Shown here: positions 28,404 through 36,278 of the stretch, one piece after another
Position numbering within the stretch: position 1 is the stretch's first letter
How the letters are laid out: every line of letters begins with the position of its first letter
Source of the DNA: Paenibacillus mucilaginosus 3016
Lineage (GTDB): Bacteria; Bacillota; Bacilli; Paenibacillales; NBRC-103111
DNA: 64,000 nt
Direction of reading: 5' to 3'
NCBI RefSeq assembly: GCF_000250655.1
Contig: NC_016935.1
Span: forward strand, 2,560,001-2,624,000
Notes under the pieces: model-generated
What the model was told of the DNA's origin: nothing
The model's input: only the letters and a program-made list of their open reading frames with translations
The model's database searches: none
Program-made: the position numbers and the translations under genes

Positions 28404-29287
28404 GCAGCGGATTCCGGTCGTTTCATCCGTTTCCCTGCTTTTTCTTTTATATGGGGGCTCTGATTCTGGGCATTGTCGTGACCCATCCTGTATATATCCT
28501 GACACTTCTGTTCCTTCTCATCGGGCTTGTGGCTTTGAACGGAGAGATGCCGGCCTTACGGGGCATGCTGAGGTTCTTTCTCCCGGTTTCTCTGCTGTAT
28601 GCGATGATCAACCCGCTGTTCTCCCATCGGGGTCGGCATATATTGTTTTATTTCTGGGACCAGCCGGTGACGCTCGAGTCGCTTGTCTACGGACTCTTTG
28701 CGACGGTGAACCTGCTGGTGATTCTGGTTTTGTTTATTTCTTTCAACGCGGTGATTACGCCTGCCCGGTTCTTGTATCTGTTCGGCTCGGTGTTCCCCAA
28801 GCTGGGGCTGCTCATCGTGATGTCGATGCGCTTTGTTCCGCTGTTGAAGCGCAGGCTGGGGGAGATCGCTTCGGTCCAGCAGACCAAGGGCATCGATGTT
28901 GGACAGGGAAGCCTGCGCAAGCGGGTAACGGATGGAATGAAGCTCCTGCAAATTCTGCTGACCCTCTGTCTCGAGGAGGCGCTGGAGACGGCGGACGCCA
29001 TGAAAGCGAAGGGCTACGGCTCGGGCCCCCGGGGGCGGTATGAGGAGTTCGTCATGCGGCCCGGGGATTGGACTCTGCTGGCGGCGCTGCTCGGACTCTT
29101 TGCCGCCTGCATCGGATTCAGGCTGCTGGGCTATGGAGCCTACCGGATCTTCCCGGCGCTTGAGACCGTTACCCTGCACGGCTGGGAGCTGCTTTCGTAC
29201 GGGTGCTTTACGCTGTTCGCGGCTGTGCCGGTCATCATAGAAGGGAGGGAGATGTGGCTGTGGCGATACTGGAGATCCAGGATGTGA
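28400..29287 (+). CDS. ecfT: ECF transporter transmembrane subunit EcfT (CbiQ family)
   Basis: EcfT is the integral membrane coupling subunit of energy-coupling factor vitamin importers. The 295-residue protein has five or six membrane helices and the coupling-helix motif EEALETADAMKAKGYG near residue 200, which contacts the ATPases. The ATG at 28400 overlaps the stop of the lipoprotein gene (ATGA), and the frame open further upstream has no ribosome site. It is followed by the ATPase with a 28-base overlap. Confidence 0.88.
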   Translation: MSSGFRSFHPFPCFFFYMGALILGIVVTHPVYILTLLFLLIGLVALNGEMPALRGMLRFFLPVSLLYAMINPLFSHRGRHILFYFWDQPVTLESLVYGLFATVNLLVILVLFISFNAVITPARFLYLFGSVFPKLGLLIVMSMRFVPLLKRRLGEIASVQQTKGIDVGQGSLRKRVTDGMKLLQILLTLCLEEALETADAMKAKGYGSGPRGRYEEFVMRPGDWTLLAALLGLFAACIGFRLLGYGAYRIFPALETVTLHGWELLSYGCFTLFAAVPVIIEGREMWLWRYWRSRM

Positions 29288-30900
29288 GCTTTCGTTATCC
29301 GGACGGGGAACAGGCGGTGCTTGACGGGGTGAGCCTGACCGTGGAAGCCGGCGAATTTGTGCTTCTCTGCGGACCCGCAGGCTGCGGCAAAACCTCGCTG
29401 CTCCGTCATATCAAGAGGGAGCTTGCGCCTGTCGGCGTGAGGAGCGGGGACATTTTATTCGATGGACGCCCTCTGTCCTCCTATGACGACAGGGTTCTCT
29501 CCGGGAATATCGGGATGGTTCAGCAGAGCCCGGAGAACCAGACGGTAACGGACCGGGTGCTGTCGGAGCTCGTCTTCCCGATGGAAAATGTGGGCTTGGA
29601 ATCCGCTCTCATGCGGAGGAGGGCGGCGGAGCTGTCCCACTATTTCGGCCTCGACGGGCTGCTCGGCAGGTATGTACATGAGCTGTCCGGCGGGCAGAAG
29701 CAGCTCCTGCAGCTCGCATCCGTGCTGGCTCTGCAGCCCCGGCTGCTGCTGCTCGACGAGCCGACGGCGCAGCTCGACCCGCTTGCCGCCCGGGAGCTGA
29801 TCCAGCTGCTGCAGCGGATCAATCATGACCTGGGGCTGACCATCCTTGTGGCGGAGCACCGGTATGAAGAGCTTTTGCCCGTCGTGGACAGGGTGATCGC
29901 CATGGATAGCGGCTCGATCCGCCATAACGGCACACCGCGGGAAGCCGCTCAGGCCTTCTGGTCCGATCGGGCGGGGGGATGGCGCGATTTTGTTCCGCCG
30001 ATTCCGGCTTGGTTTCTGCAGGACAACCGGCAGCCGGACGACTGTCTGCCGCTTACTGTCAAGGAAGGGCGGCAGCGGCTTCAGCGGGGGAGGAGCAGCG
30101 GGAGTGCGGGCCGTCCGGCAGTCGGTAAGCCGCCGGAAACGGCGAAGAAGGAGATGGGCTCCGTTCTGCTGGAGTGCCGGGAGCTGTATTGGCAGTATGG
30201 CCCGAAGGACCCCGCCCCGGTATTGAAGAATGCGTCGCTTCAGGTGCGTGAGGGGGAGGTGCTGGCCATCCTGGGGGCCAACGGATCGGGCAAAACAACC
30301 CTGCTCAAAGCGATGGCCGGCATCCTGAAGCCCCAGAAGGGCAAGGTGCTGCTGCAAGGGAAGGACCTGGTCAAGTGGAAAGCCCGCGAAAGAGCGGCAA
30401 GGGTAGGGTATCTCGATCAAAACCCGTTAACCTTTTTCATCGAAGAAACGGTGGAGGCGGAGCTTCAGGCCGCTGCCGCAAGGGCGGCGGACGGAGAGGG
30501 CCTGGAGGCGAAGGCGGTGCGCATCGAAGCCTTGGTCAAGCGGCTGGGGCTTAGCCATGTACTTGCACGGCATCCTTATGATCTCAGCGGAGGGGAACGC
30601 CAGCTTGCGGCGTTGGCTGCCGTCCTGCTGGCAGGCCCCGATCTTCTGCTGCTCGATGAGCCGACCAAGGGGCTGGATCCTGCGGCCAGGCGCAGGTGGG
30701 GAGAACGGCTTAGGGAGCTGCAGCAGACAGGCAAAACCGTTGTCATGGTCACGCATGACGTCGAATTTGCTGCGGACCATGCCACACGCTGCGCGATCAT
30801 GTTCGACGGTATGCTTGCCGGCGACGGGCCGCCGCCGTTGTTCTTCAGCGATAACTTATACTATACGACGGCGCTCAGCCAACTGCTGAGGTGGAATTGA
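29260..30900 (+). CDS. Fused ECF ATPase (EcfA-EcfA' in one chain)
   Basis: Two ABC ATPase domains are joined in one 546-residue protein. The first has Walker A GPAGCGKTS, signature LSGGQKQ and Walker B LLLLDEPTAQLDP. The second has GANGSGKTT, LSGGERQ and LLLLDEPTKGLDP. A charged linker (about residues 265-300) separates them. In many ECF systems the two ATPases are separate proteins. GTG codons at 29254 and 29260 could both start translation; 29260 is better spaced from GGGAGGG at 29243-29249. The gene overlaps ecfT and is followed by the S component after one base. Confidence 0.88.
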   Translation: MAILEIQDVSFRYPDGEQAVLDGVSLTVEAGEFVLLCGPAGCGKTSLLRHIKRELAPVGVRSGDILFDGRPLSSYDDRVLSGNIGMVQQSPENQTVTDRVLSELVFPMENVGLESALMRRRAAELSHYFGLDGLLGRYVHELSGGQKQLLQLASVLALQPRLLLLDEPTAQLDPLAARELIQLLQRINHDLGLTILVAEHRYEELLPVVDRVIAMDSGSIRHNGTPREAAQAFWSDRAGGWRDFVPPIPAWFLQDNRQPDDCLPLTVKEGRQRLQRGRSSGSAGRPAVGKPPETAKKEMGSVLLECRELYWQYGPKDPAPVLKNASLQVREGEVLAILGANGSGKTTLLKAMAGILKPQKGKVLLQGKDLVKWKARERAARVGYLDQNPLTFFIEETVEAELQAAAARAADGEGLEAKAVRIEALVKRLGLSHVLARHPYDLSGGERQLAALAAVLLAGPDLLLLDEPTKGLDPAARRRWGERLRELQQTGKTVVMVTHDVEFAADHATRCAIMFDGMLAGDGPPPLFFSDNLYYTTALSQLLRWN

Positions 30901-30901
30901 G

Positions 30902-31606
30902 ATGAGGCGGTCCCGCATCGCGTTCTTCGTCGTCATTCTTCTATTCTTCGGGGGGCTGGCCTTGACGATCTGGGCGGCTGACAACCAGTATCTGCCCTTG
31001 GCGTTATTCCTGGTGTGCGCCTCGATCGCGCCGTTCTTTCTCCGCTTCGAAAGACGGTCCATCCAGGCGAGGGAACTTGTACTGCTGGCCGTTCTGTCCG
31101 CTCTGGCTGCGGTCGGCCGCGTCCCCTTTGCCGCGCTGCCGAGTGTGCAGCCGACGTCATTCATCATTATCGTCTCCGCGCTTGTGTTTGGTTCGGAGAC
31201 CGGCTTTATGGTCGGGGCCGTGGCAGCCCTGGTCTCCAACATGTTCCTCGGGCAGGGCCCCTGGACGCCCTGGCAAATGTTCAGCTGGGGCATGATCGGC
31301 TGGACGGCGGGAACGCTGTACCGGTGGGGATGGCTGAAGCACCGCCTGCTGCTGCTCGCCTTCGGATTTGCCTGGGGCATCTTGTTCGGATGGATTATGA
31401 ACATCTGGTTTCTGGCCAACATGGGCCAGGATCTCACCTGGCCCTCGGTCCTCGCCGCGTATGCCGCCAGCTTTTATTTTGACCTCGTCCACGCGGTTTG
31501 CAATGTGTTGTTCCTCGCGCTGCTGGGGCCCGGATGGATCAAGATCCTGGAGCGGTACAAGCGGAAGTACGGGCTGCTTGAGCTGTCTTCCGATGAGCGG
31601 GTTTAG
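30902..31606 (+). CDS. ECF transporter substrate-binding (S) component
   Basis: This 234-residue protein has about six hydrophobic helices and short loops, including GPWTPWQMFSWGMIGWTAG in the middle. It has the size and layout of S components, which determine what an ECF transporter takes up. The start is one base after the ATPase stop. Linkage to DUF4430 proteins is the usual neighbourhood of S components thought to take up cobalamin or its precursors. The sequence itself does not prove the substrate. Confidence 0.8.
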   Translation: MRRSRIAFFVVILLFFGGLALTIWAADNQYLPLALFLVCASIAPFFLRFERRSIQARELVLLAVLSALAAVGRVPFAALPSVQPTSFIIIVSALVFGSETGFMVGAVAALVSNMFLGQGPWTPWQMFSWGMIGWTAGTLYRWGWLKHRLLLLAFGFAWGILFGWIMNIWFLANMGQDLTWPSVLAAYAASFYFDLVHAVCNVLFLALLGPGWIKILERYKRKYGLLELSSDERV

Positions 31607-31638
31607 TTTGTTTGTAACTATAAAATAAAGTGTAACTA

Positions 31639-31679
31639 AGGCGCCCGATAGTCATATATCGGTGCGCCTGTTTTGTTTA
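31639..31679 (+). terminator. Terminator of the ECF operon
   Basis: A 12-pair stem with one bulged T (31639-31650 against 31657-31669) is followed by GTTTTGTTTAT. It also lies beyond the stop of the convergent LysR gene. Confidence 0.75.
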
Positions 31680-31699
31680 TAAAATGGAGTCCTCCCCCC

Positions 31700-32572
31700 C
31701 TAAGTGTGCTCCAGGAACCGCGTTTGCGCCTCTTTGATAAAGGCGGCTGCGGCCGGGGAGACCATGTGCTGTGAGAGTACAGATAATCCGATGTTACGAA
31801 TAATCGGAGGATGCAACGGTCTAACCGCTACATTTGCCGGCACAGCCGGCAGGATCATGGAAGGTACGATGGACACTCCAATGCCTGCCTCAACCATGGA
31901 GAGAATGGTGGAATTCTCTGCTACCTCGAACTGCTTATTCAGGCTAAGTCCCCTCTCTTGAAATGCACTCATCACAAGATGTTCGCATCCGGATTTAAGT
32001 GAAAGAAACGGTTCATGGGTAAGCTGCTCGATGGAGATCATGTCATGCCCCCGCAAAGGATGATTCGCCGGGAGAATGGCAACATATGGATCGCTAAGCA
32101 GCTGCACGGTGTCTAATCCATCACTTGGATCAGCCAGAAACCCAAGGTCAACGACACCTGCCTTGATCCATGCTTCCACCTCTGCATAGCTTCCTTCAAA
32201 GAGAAGCAGTTCCACACCCGGATAATGGCTGCGAAACGCTTGAAACAGTTCTGGAATCACATTCGCCGAGAAACTGGGAAACGAACCGATCCGGATGGTC
32301 CCGCTATTCATACCTCTTGACGCAGCGGCAGCTTGATGGATCTGTTCCGTATGATTCATGATCTCACGAACATGTGCCAGGATTTGTTCTCCCGTATCCG
32401 TCAGCTTAACGCCTTTGCGATTACGCGTAAAAAGAGGAATTCCCAGCTCTTTTTCCAAATCACCAATGCTGTGGCTGACGCCCGATTGGCTTGCATTCAA
32501 AAGCTCCCCTGCTCTGGTGAAACTGCCAGTCTGCACGACAGCAAGGAATACTTCCAGTTGAAAGAGTGTCAT
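31700..32572 (-). CDS. LysR-family transcriptional regulator
   Basis: The 290-residue protein has the N-terminal helix-turn-helix (FTRAGELLNASQSGVSHSI at residues 18-36) and a two-lobed effector domain starting near residue 90 with GTIRIGSFPS. A GAGGGG ribosome site lies before the ATG. It diverges from the phzF gene across a short gap with a palindrome, the classic layout for a LysR activator and its target. Confidence 0.9.
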   Translation of the reverse strand: MTLFQLEVFLAVVQTGSFTRAGELLNASQSGVSHSIGDLEKELGIPLFTRNRKGVKLTDTGEQILAHVREIMNHTEQIHQAAAASRGMNSGTIRIGSFPSFSANVIPELFQAFRSHYPGVELLLFEGSYAEVEAWIKAGVVDLGFLADPSDGLDTVQLLSDPYVAILPANHPLRGHDMISIEQLTHEPFLSLKSGCEHLVMSAFQERGLSLNKQFEVAENSTILSMVEAGIGVSIVPSMILPAVPANVAVRPLHPPIIRNIGLSVLSQHMVSPAAAAFIKEAQTRFLEHT

Positions 32573-32588
32573 TGTCGCCCCTCAATTC

Positions 32589-32606
32589 CATGAATTTTTC
32601 TTCATG
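32589..32606. promoter_or_regulatory. Palindrome in the lysR/phzF divergent region
   Basis: CATGAA (32589-32594) and TTCATG (32601-32606) are perfect arms around six bases. The T-rich centre and the position between a LysR gene and its divergent neighbour make it a plausible LysR site. Confidence 0.5.
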
Positions 32607-32682
32607 TATGGTATGGTAAATTTTCATTTTACGTTGGGTTGGAACTTAACTATTATGAAAAGCTATAAGGGAGTGATTCATA

Positions 32683-33590
32683 ATGATGAAGCAGATAAGA
32701 GTGTATCATGTTGATGCCTTCACCCAAAATCCGTTCGAAGGCAACCCCGCTGGAGTAGTGCCTGATGCCAGTGATTTAACATTAACGCAAATGCAGAAAA
32801 TTGCCAACGAGCTAAACTTGCCGGAGACGGCATTTTTATTGCCGCCCACGGATCCGAAGGCAGATTTCCGAGTCCGTTACTTTACACCGCAGGAAGAAAT
32901 CAATTTTTGCGGTCATGCTACGGTTGCTTCCGTCTGGTTGCTTGCCAATGAGTACGGATGGGCCCAAAGAGCAGATCATATCACATTAGAAACCAATATA
33001 GGTCTGATTCCTGTGCATTGGGATCAAGGTGAAACCAAGGTCAGCAAGGTGACCATGACACAGATTTCGCCACAAGTAAAAGAAGCGCCATTCCATGATA
33101 GATTAGAAATTGCTAACTTGATAGGCGTTGATGTGGATCAATTGGATGAGCGTTTTCCTATCAAACTTGCCTATACAGGGAACTGGACTCTAATTGTTCC
33201 CGTGAAAACACATCAGGCAATCGATCTAGCCCAACCTAAAATGGATCAACTGGCCATGTTTAATAAAAAATATTCCATTAGCAACACACACCTATTTACT
33301 TTTGACGCAAAACAAGGGTTTGATCTCTATACACGAGATTTTGCACCTGCGATTGGTATTCCTGAAGATCCCGTGACAGGGGCGGCCAATGGTGCTCTGA
33401 CCGGGTATCTTGTCTTGGAAAACATAATAAGTAAAGAAAAAACTCACCTCACGATCGGTCAAGGTGATGCATTGGGACGACCTGGCACACTTTATGTAAC
33501 CATCAAACGACGGAAACGGATATGCTGATCCAAGTCGGAGGATTCGCCCATGTCACACTGGAAGGTAATCTGCGATTACCGGAACGTTGA
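32683..33590 (+). pseudogene. PhzF-family isomerase with a C-terminal frameshift
   Basis: PhzF-like proteins are epimerase-fold enzymes with a catalytic glutamate. Here Glu48 (LPETAF), FCGHATVAS and EDPVTGAANG are all present. The frame stops at 33528 after 281 residues with an abnormal tail (KRRKRIC). One extra base at the AAA at 33505-33507 would restore TLYVTIK, then TTETDMLIQVGGFAHVTLEG, and a stop at 33590, giving a family-length protein of about 302 residues. The catalytic core is intact, so partial activity is possible. It is probably regulated by the divergent LysR. Confidence 0.82.
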
Positions 33591-33617
33591 ACCCATAATC
33601 AACTTGGAGGGATTGTC

Positions 33618-34151
33618 ATGGTGGAACTGATTAAGGACGTACTGGAAGACATGAATAAGCAGCTTGATCGAATCGAACGAAGCTTGAATCTGCTTACCGA
33701 TGAACTGATTTGGAAGCGATGGAAAGATTCCATGAACAGTATTGGTAATATCTGCTTGCATTTGGCGGGTAACGAATATCAGAATGTTGTGAGCGCCATT
33801 GGAAACAGACCATTCATCAGGGAGCGTTCCCGCGAATTTACTACGGAGGGGGGGATATCAAAGGAGGAGCTGATTGGCCTTCTACGCCAAACTCGATCCG
33901 AGTCGGAAAGTGTATTATTCGCCTTGACTCCTGATGATCTATCCCGGGAAGTCACAATCCGCTATGGGCTGGAGGATTGGAGGCGTATGCACCGAAGGGA
34001 TTCCCTTGACCATGAAGCCTGCGATACAAGATTCATTGGCCGGCTTCTTGTGCAGGTTTCCGCACACTACGGGTACCATGCGGGACAGATCATCATGCTC
34101 ACCAAAATGTTACAGGATACGAATGAGCATATAACGGGGCAATACCACTAA
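33618..34151 (+). CDS. DinB-family (DUF1572-like) protein
   Basis: The 177-residue protein is predicted to be a four-helix bundle of the DinB/YfiT superfamily, with NSIGNICLHLAGNE and the C-terminal HYGYHAGQIIMLTKML helix carrying metal-binding histidines. Members include thiol transferases, but most have no assigned role. GGAGG lies seven bases before the ATG. It follows the phzF frame on the same strand by 27 bases. Confidence 0.8.
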   Translation: MVELIKDVLEDMNKQLDRIERSLNLLTDELIWKRWKDSMNSIGNICLHLAGNEYQNVVSAIGNRPFIRERSREFTTEGGISKEELIGLLRQTRSESESVLFALTPDDLSREVTIRYGLEDWRRMHRRDSLDHEACDTRFIGRLLVQVSAHYGYHAGQIIMLTKMLQDTNEHITGQYH

Positions 34152-34167
34152 ATTCAAGTTTAAGGGA

Positions 34168-34698
34168 ATGATGGCAGTGATCAAACTTGAACATTTCGAA
34201 CGATCCGACTTTGCTCAGCTTATGGAATGGATGGATTCACCAAAGTTTCTATTTCAATGGGGAGGTCAAACTTTTAGCTTTCCCTTAAATGAGCAGCAGC
34301 TGGAGCATTACATCAAAGACGCCAATACCAATACTGCTCAAGCCTTCATCTACAGGGTAGTACATGTAGAAAATAATGAGGTCATCGGGCATATCCAATT
34401 ACAGATGGATCGGGTCAATCAATCTGCAAGGATAGGTAAGGTGCTGGTTGGAAAGAGAAGCTTAAGAGGACAAGGCATAGGGCAATTGATGATAAAAAAG
34501 GTGGCAGCTATTGCTTTTGAAGAATTAAAATTACACAGAGTTAGTCTGGGTGTGCTGGATTTTAATCTTTCTGCTATTGCATGTTACGAGAAGGCAGGGT
34601 TTGTTAAAGAAGGACTAATCCGAGATAAACGAAGAATGGACAACGAATTCTGGAGTGTGTGGGAAATGAGTATGTTAGAAAACGAATGGATGAAATGA
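34168..34698 (+). CDS. GNAT-family N-acetyltransferase
   Basis: The 176-residue protein has the RimJ/RimL-like layout. The acetyl-CoA motif R-G-Q-G-I-G-Q-L is at residues 107-114, followed by HRVSLGVLDFNLSAIACYEKAGF. The target amine is unknown. It lies 16 bases after the DinB-like gene and may be co-transcribed. A second ATG one codon on could also be the start. Confidence 0.85.
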   Translation: MMAVIKLEHFERSDFAQLMEWMDSPKFLFQWGGQTFSFPLNEQQLEHYIKDANTNTAQAFIYRVVHVENNEVIGHIQLQMDRVNQSARIGKVLVGKRSLRGQGIGQLMIKKVAAIAFEELKLHRVSLGVLDFNLSAIACYEKAGFVKEGLIRDKRRMDNEFWSVWEMSMLENEWMK

Positions 34699-34728
34699 AG
34701 AGTAAGAATTCATGTTATGCCGTTGGCA

Positions 34729-34776
34729 GCAAGGGGGAAGATCGCCGCGAGGCAGCTGCTCCCTGATTCGCGTTAA
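34729..34776. repeat. Dispersed intergenic repeat, degenerate copy
   Basis: The segment around AGATCGCCGCG then GGCAGCTGCTCCCTG matches the better preserved copy at 60197-60250, including CTCGTTAA-like bases after it. The left arm has drifted, so the hairpin is weaker here. Confidence 0.5.
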
Positions 34777-34905
34777 GCTGATGGGCCGGATGATGCAATT
34801 TTTGCCCTCTACAATCTTGAACTCAAGTACGAAAAGCATGTTACCGCGAGAGCGGCGGCTGCGCCAACAGAACCGTTTAGTAAAATGGGCCGTGTCGGGC
34901 CTTAA
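34777..34905 (+). pseudogene. Remnant of a protein-coding gene
   Basis: Read from base 34777, a frame of 42 codons gives a protein-like sequence (DDAIFALYNLELKYEKHV...PFSKMGRVGP) ending in TAA and followed by its own terminator. It has no start codon or ribosome site because the dispersed repeat lies directly upstream. I read it as the 3' end of a lost gene. I do not recognise the family. Confidence 0.4.
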
Positions 34906-34926
34906 AGTATACTCCCCAGGAAACCG

Positions 34927-34955
34927 CGAACCGCGCTCTGCGCGGTTCTATTTGT
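34927..34955 (+). terminator. Terminator after the gene remnant
   Basis: A perfect nine-pair stem GAACCGCGC/GCGCGGTTC with a three-base loop is followed by TATTTGTCT. Confidence 0.7.
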
Positions 34956-35049
34956 CTGCACCAATTATTTCAGATAAAGTATCTAAGTAAAAACACTACC
35001 TTGACAGACACAGTAATATGTCTTATCATGCAGATATGGAGGTGATTGA

Positions 35050-35380
35050 ATGAGCGAGAACAAAATCACATCCGACCTGTTACGCGGACATACGGATACG
35101 ATGATTTTACGGCTCTTGTCTGAAGCCTATGGTTACGGTTACGAGATTGTCAAGCTGATTGCCGAGCGTTCGGGCGGCGCGTATGAACAAAAGGGAGCCA
35201 AGATGTACTCCGGCTTCCGGCGGCTGGAAGCGGACGGCGATATCGAGTGGTACTGGGCGATGAATCACAGGGGGGACGTCGCAAATATTCTGGGATTACC
35301 GAAAGGGGCAAGGACATACATACACCCGCAGCATAAGCAATTGGGAGTATGCCAAACGCGTATTAGAAAATTTATTATAA
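35050..35380 (+). pseudogene. PadR-family regulator with two frameshifts
   Basis: The first 65 codons are a normal PadR winged-helix start (SDLLRGHTDTMILRLLSEA, GYEIVKLI, RRLEADGDIEWYW). One base is missing at the GGG near 35248-35250; the next frame then reads GDESQGGRRKYSGITERGKD. A second shift near 35322-35328 leads to NWEYAKRVLENLL and TAA at 35378-35380, which sits just before the ribosome site of the next gene. The unbroken frame instead runs to 35394 with no family resemblance. PadR genes of this type normally control the HAAS-domain gene that follows. Confidence 0.75.
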
Positions 35381-35390
35381 GGAGATTGAA

Positions 35391-36260
35391 ATGATGAATT
35401 CGAAATTGACGGATTATCTGAACAGCGTTTTTATGCCATACGATGGGGTGAAGAGCGTCGCCGAATTAAAGGCCGATCTGCTCTCCGATTTGCAGGAGCG
35501 ATACCGTGAACTCAGAGCGGAGGGGAAAGACGATGAAACGGCGTTTAAGCTGACCGTTGAGAGTATCGGCAACATCGAACAAACGATCCTGGAGGTCGCC
35601 AACCTCTCCCGCTCGCTGGAACGGCAGGCAGTAACAAACTTTAGCGGAAGCAGCCTGGCCCAAAGCGACTTTGCGGGCGTGATGGCCCATAAAGGCCGGT
35701 TTACAGGCAGCGCGCTGCACGGTTCCGACTTTTCGGGCGCAGATTTGACCGGCAGTTCGTTTAAGAGCAGCGACGTACGCGAAGCCAATTTTGACGGTGC
35801 GAATCTGACGGACTGCAGCCTGTCCACGCTCGATCTGGCCAATGCTAGCTTCCATAAGACGATCCTTGTACGCACCAACTTCAGCAAGTCGGGCCTGGAT
35901 GGAGCCCAATTCACAGGAGTAAGACTGACCGACGTCACGCTAACGATGACCGATCTTAGAAAAACGATCTTTGAAGGTTGTGTATTCGATGGGGTTGACT
36001 TCTCGTACTCCGACCTGAGCGGGCAGTGTTTGGACGGACAGACGTTTATCCGCGTTAAGTTTGACAAAGCGGCATTAAACGAAGTTTCGTTCAAGGGCGC
36101 AACGCTCAAGAATGTGTCCTTCCAGTCGGCGTCTATCTTCTCTAAGAAGTATTTTCGCGCCATCCAAACCGTCTGCTTTGACGGCGCAGCGATGGATAAA
36201 CTGACCTTTGCTCTGCTCAAAGGCATGGAAGCCGATTTGTCAAAAGTTACAGTCATTTAA
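35391..36260 (+). CDS. HAAS-domain and pentapeptide-repeat protein
   Basis: The 289-residue protein has an N-terminal three-helix HAAS-like domain (about residues 1-75, with DLLSDLQERYRELRAEGKDDETAF) followed by about 25-30 pentapeptide repeats of the A(D/N)LXX type, for example FSGADLTGSSF. The repeats should form a right-handed quadrilateral helix. HAAS domains are typically paired with an upstream PadR gene, as here. The start has GGAG six bases upstream and lies ten bases after the reconstructed end of padR. The role is unknown. Confidence 0.8.
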   Translation: MMNSKLTDYLNSVFMPYDGVKSVAELKADLLSDLQERYRELRAEGKDDETAFKLTVESIGNIEQTILEVANLSRSLERQAVTNFSGSSLAQSDFAGVMAHKGRFTGSALHGSDFSGADLTGSSFKSSDVREANFDGANLTDCSLSTLDLANASFHKTILVRTNFSKSGLDGAQFTGVRLTDVTLTMTDLRKTIFEGCVFDGVDFSYSDLSGQCLDGQTFIRVKFDKAALNEVSFKGATLKNVSFQSASIFSKKYFRAIQTVCFDGAAMDKLTFALLKGMEADLSKVTVI

Positions 36261-36278
36261 TGTATGGGAGGGAATCCG

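Noticed and set aside
34712..34990. A 92-codon frame as a real gene
   Set aside because: It crosses the dispersed repeat, the gene remnant and the terminator and has no ribosome site. A different frame in the same place reads more like protein.
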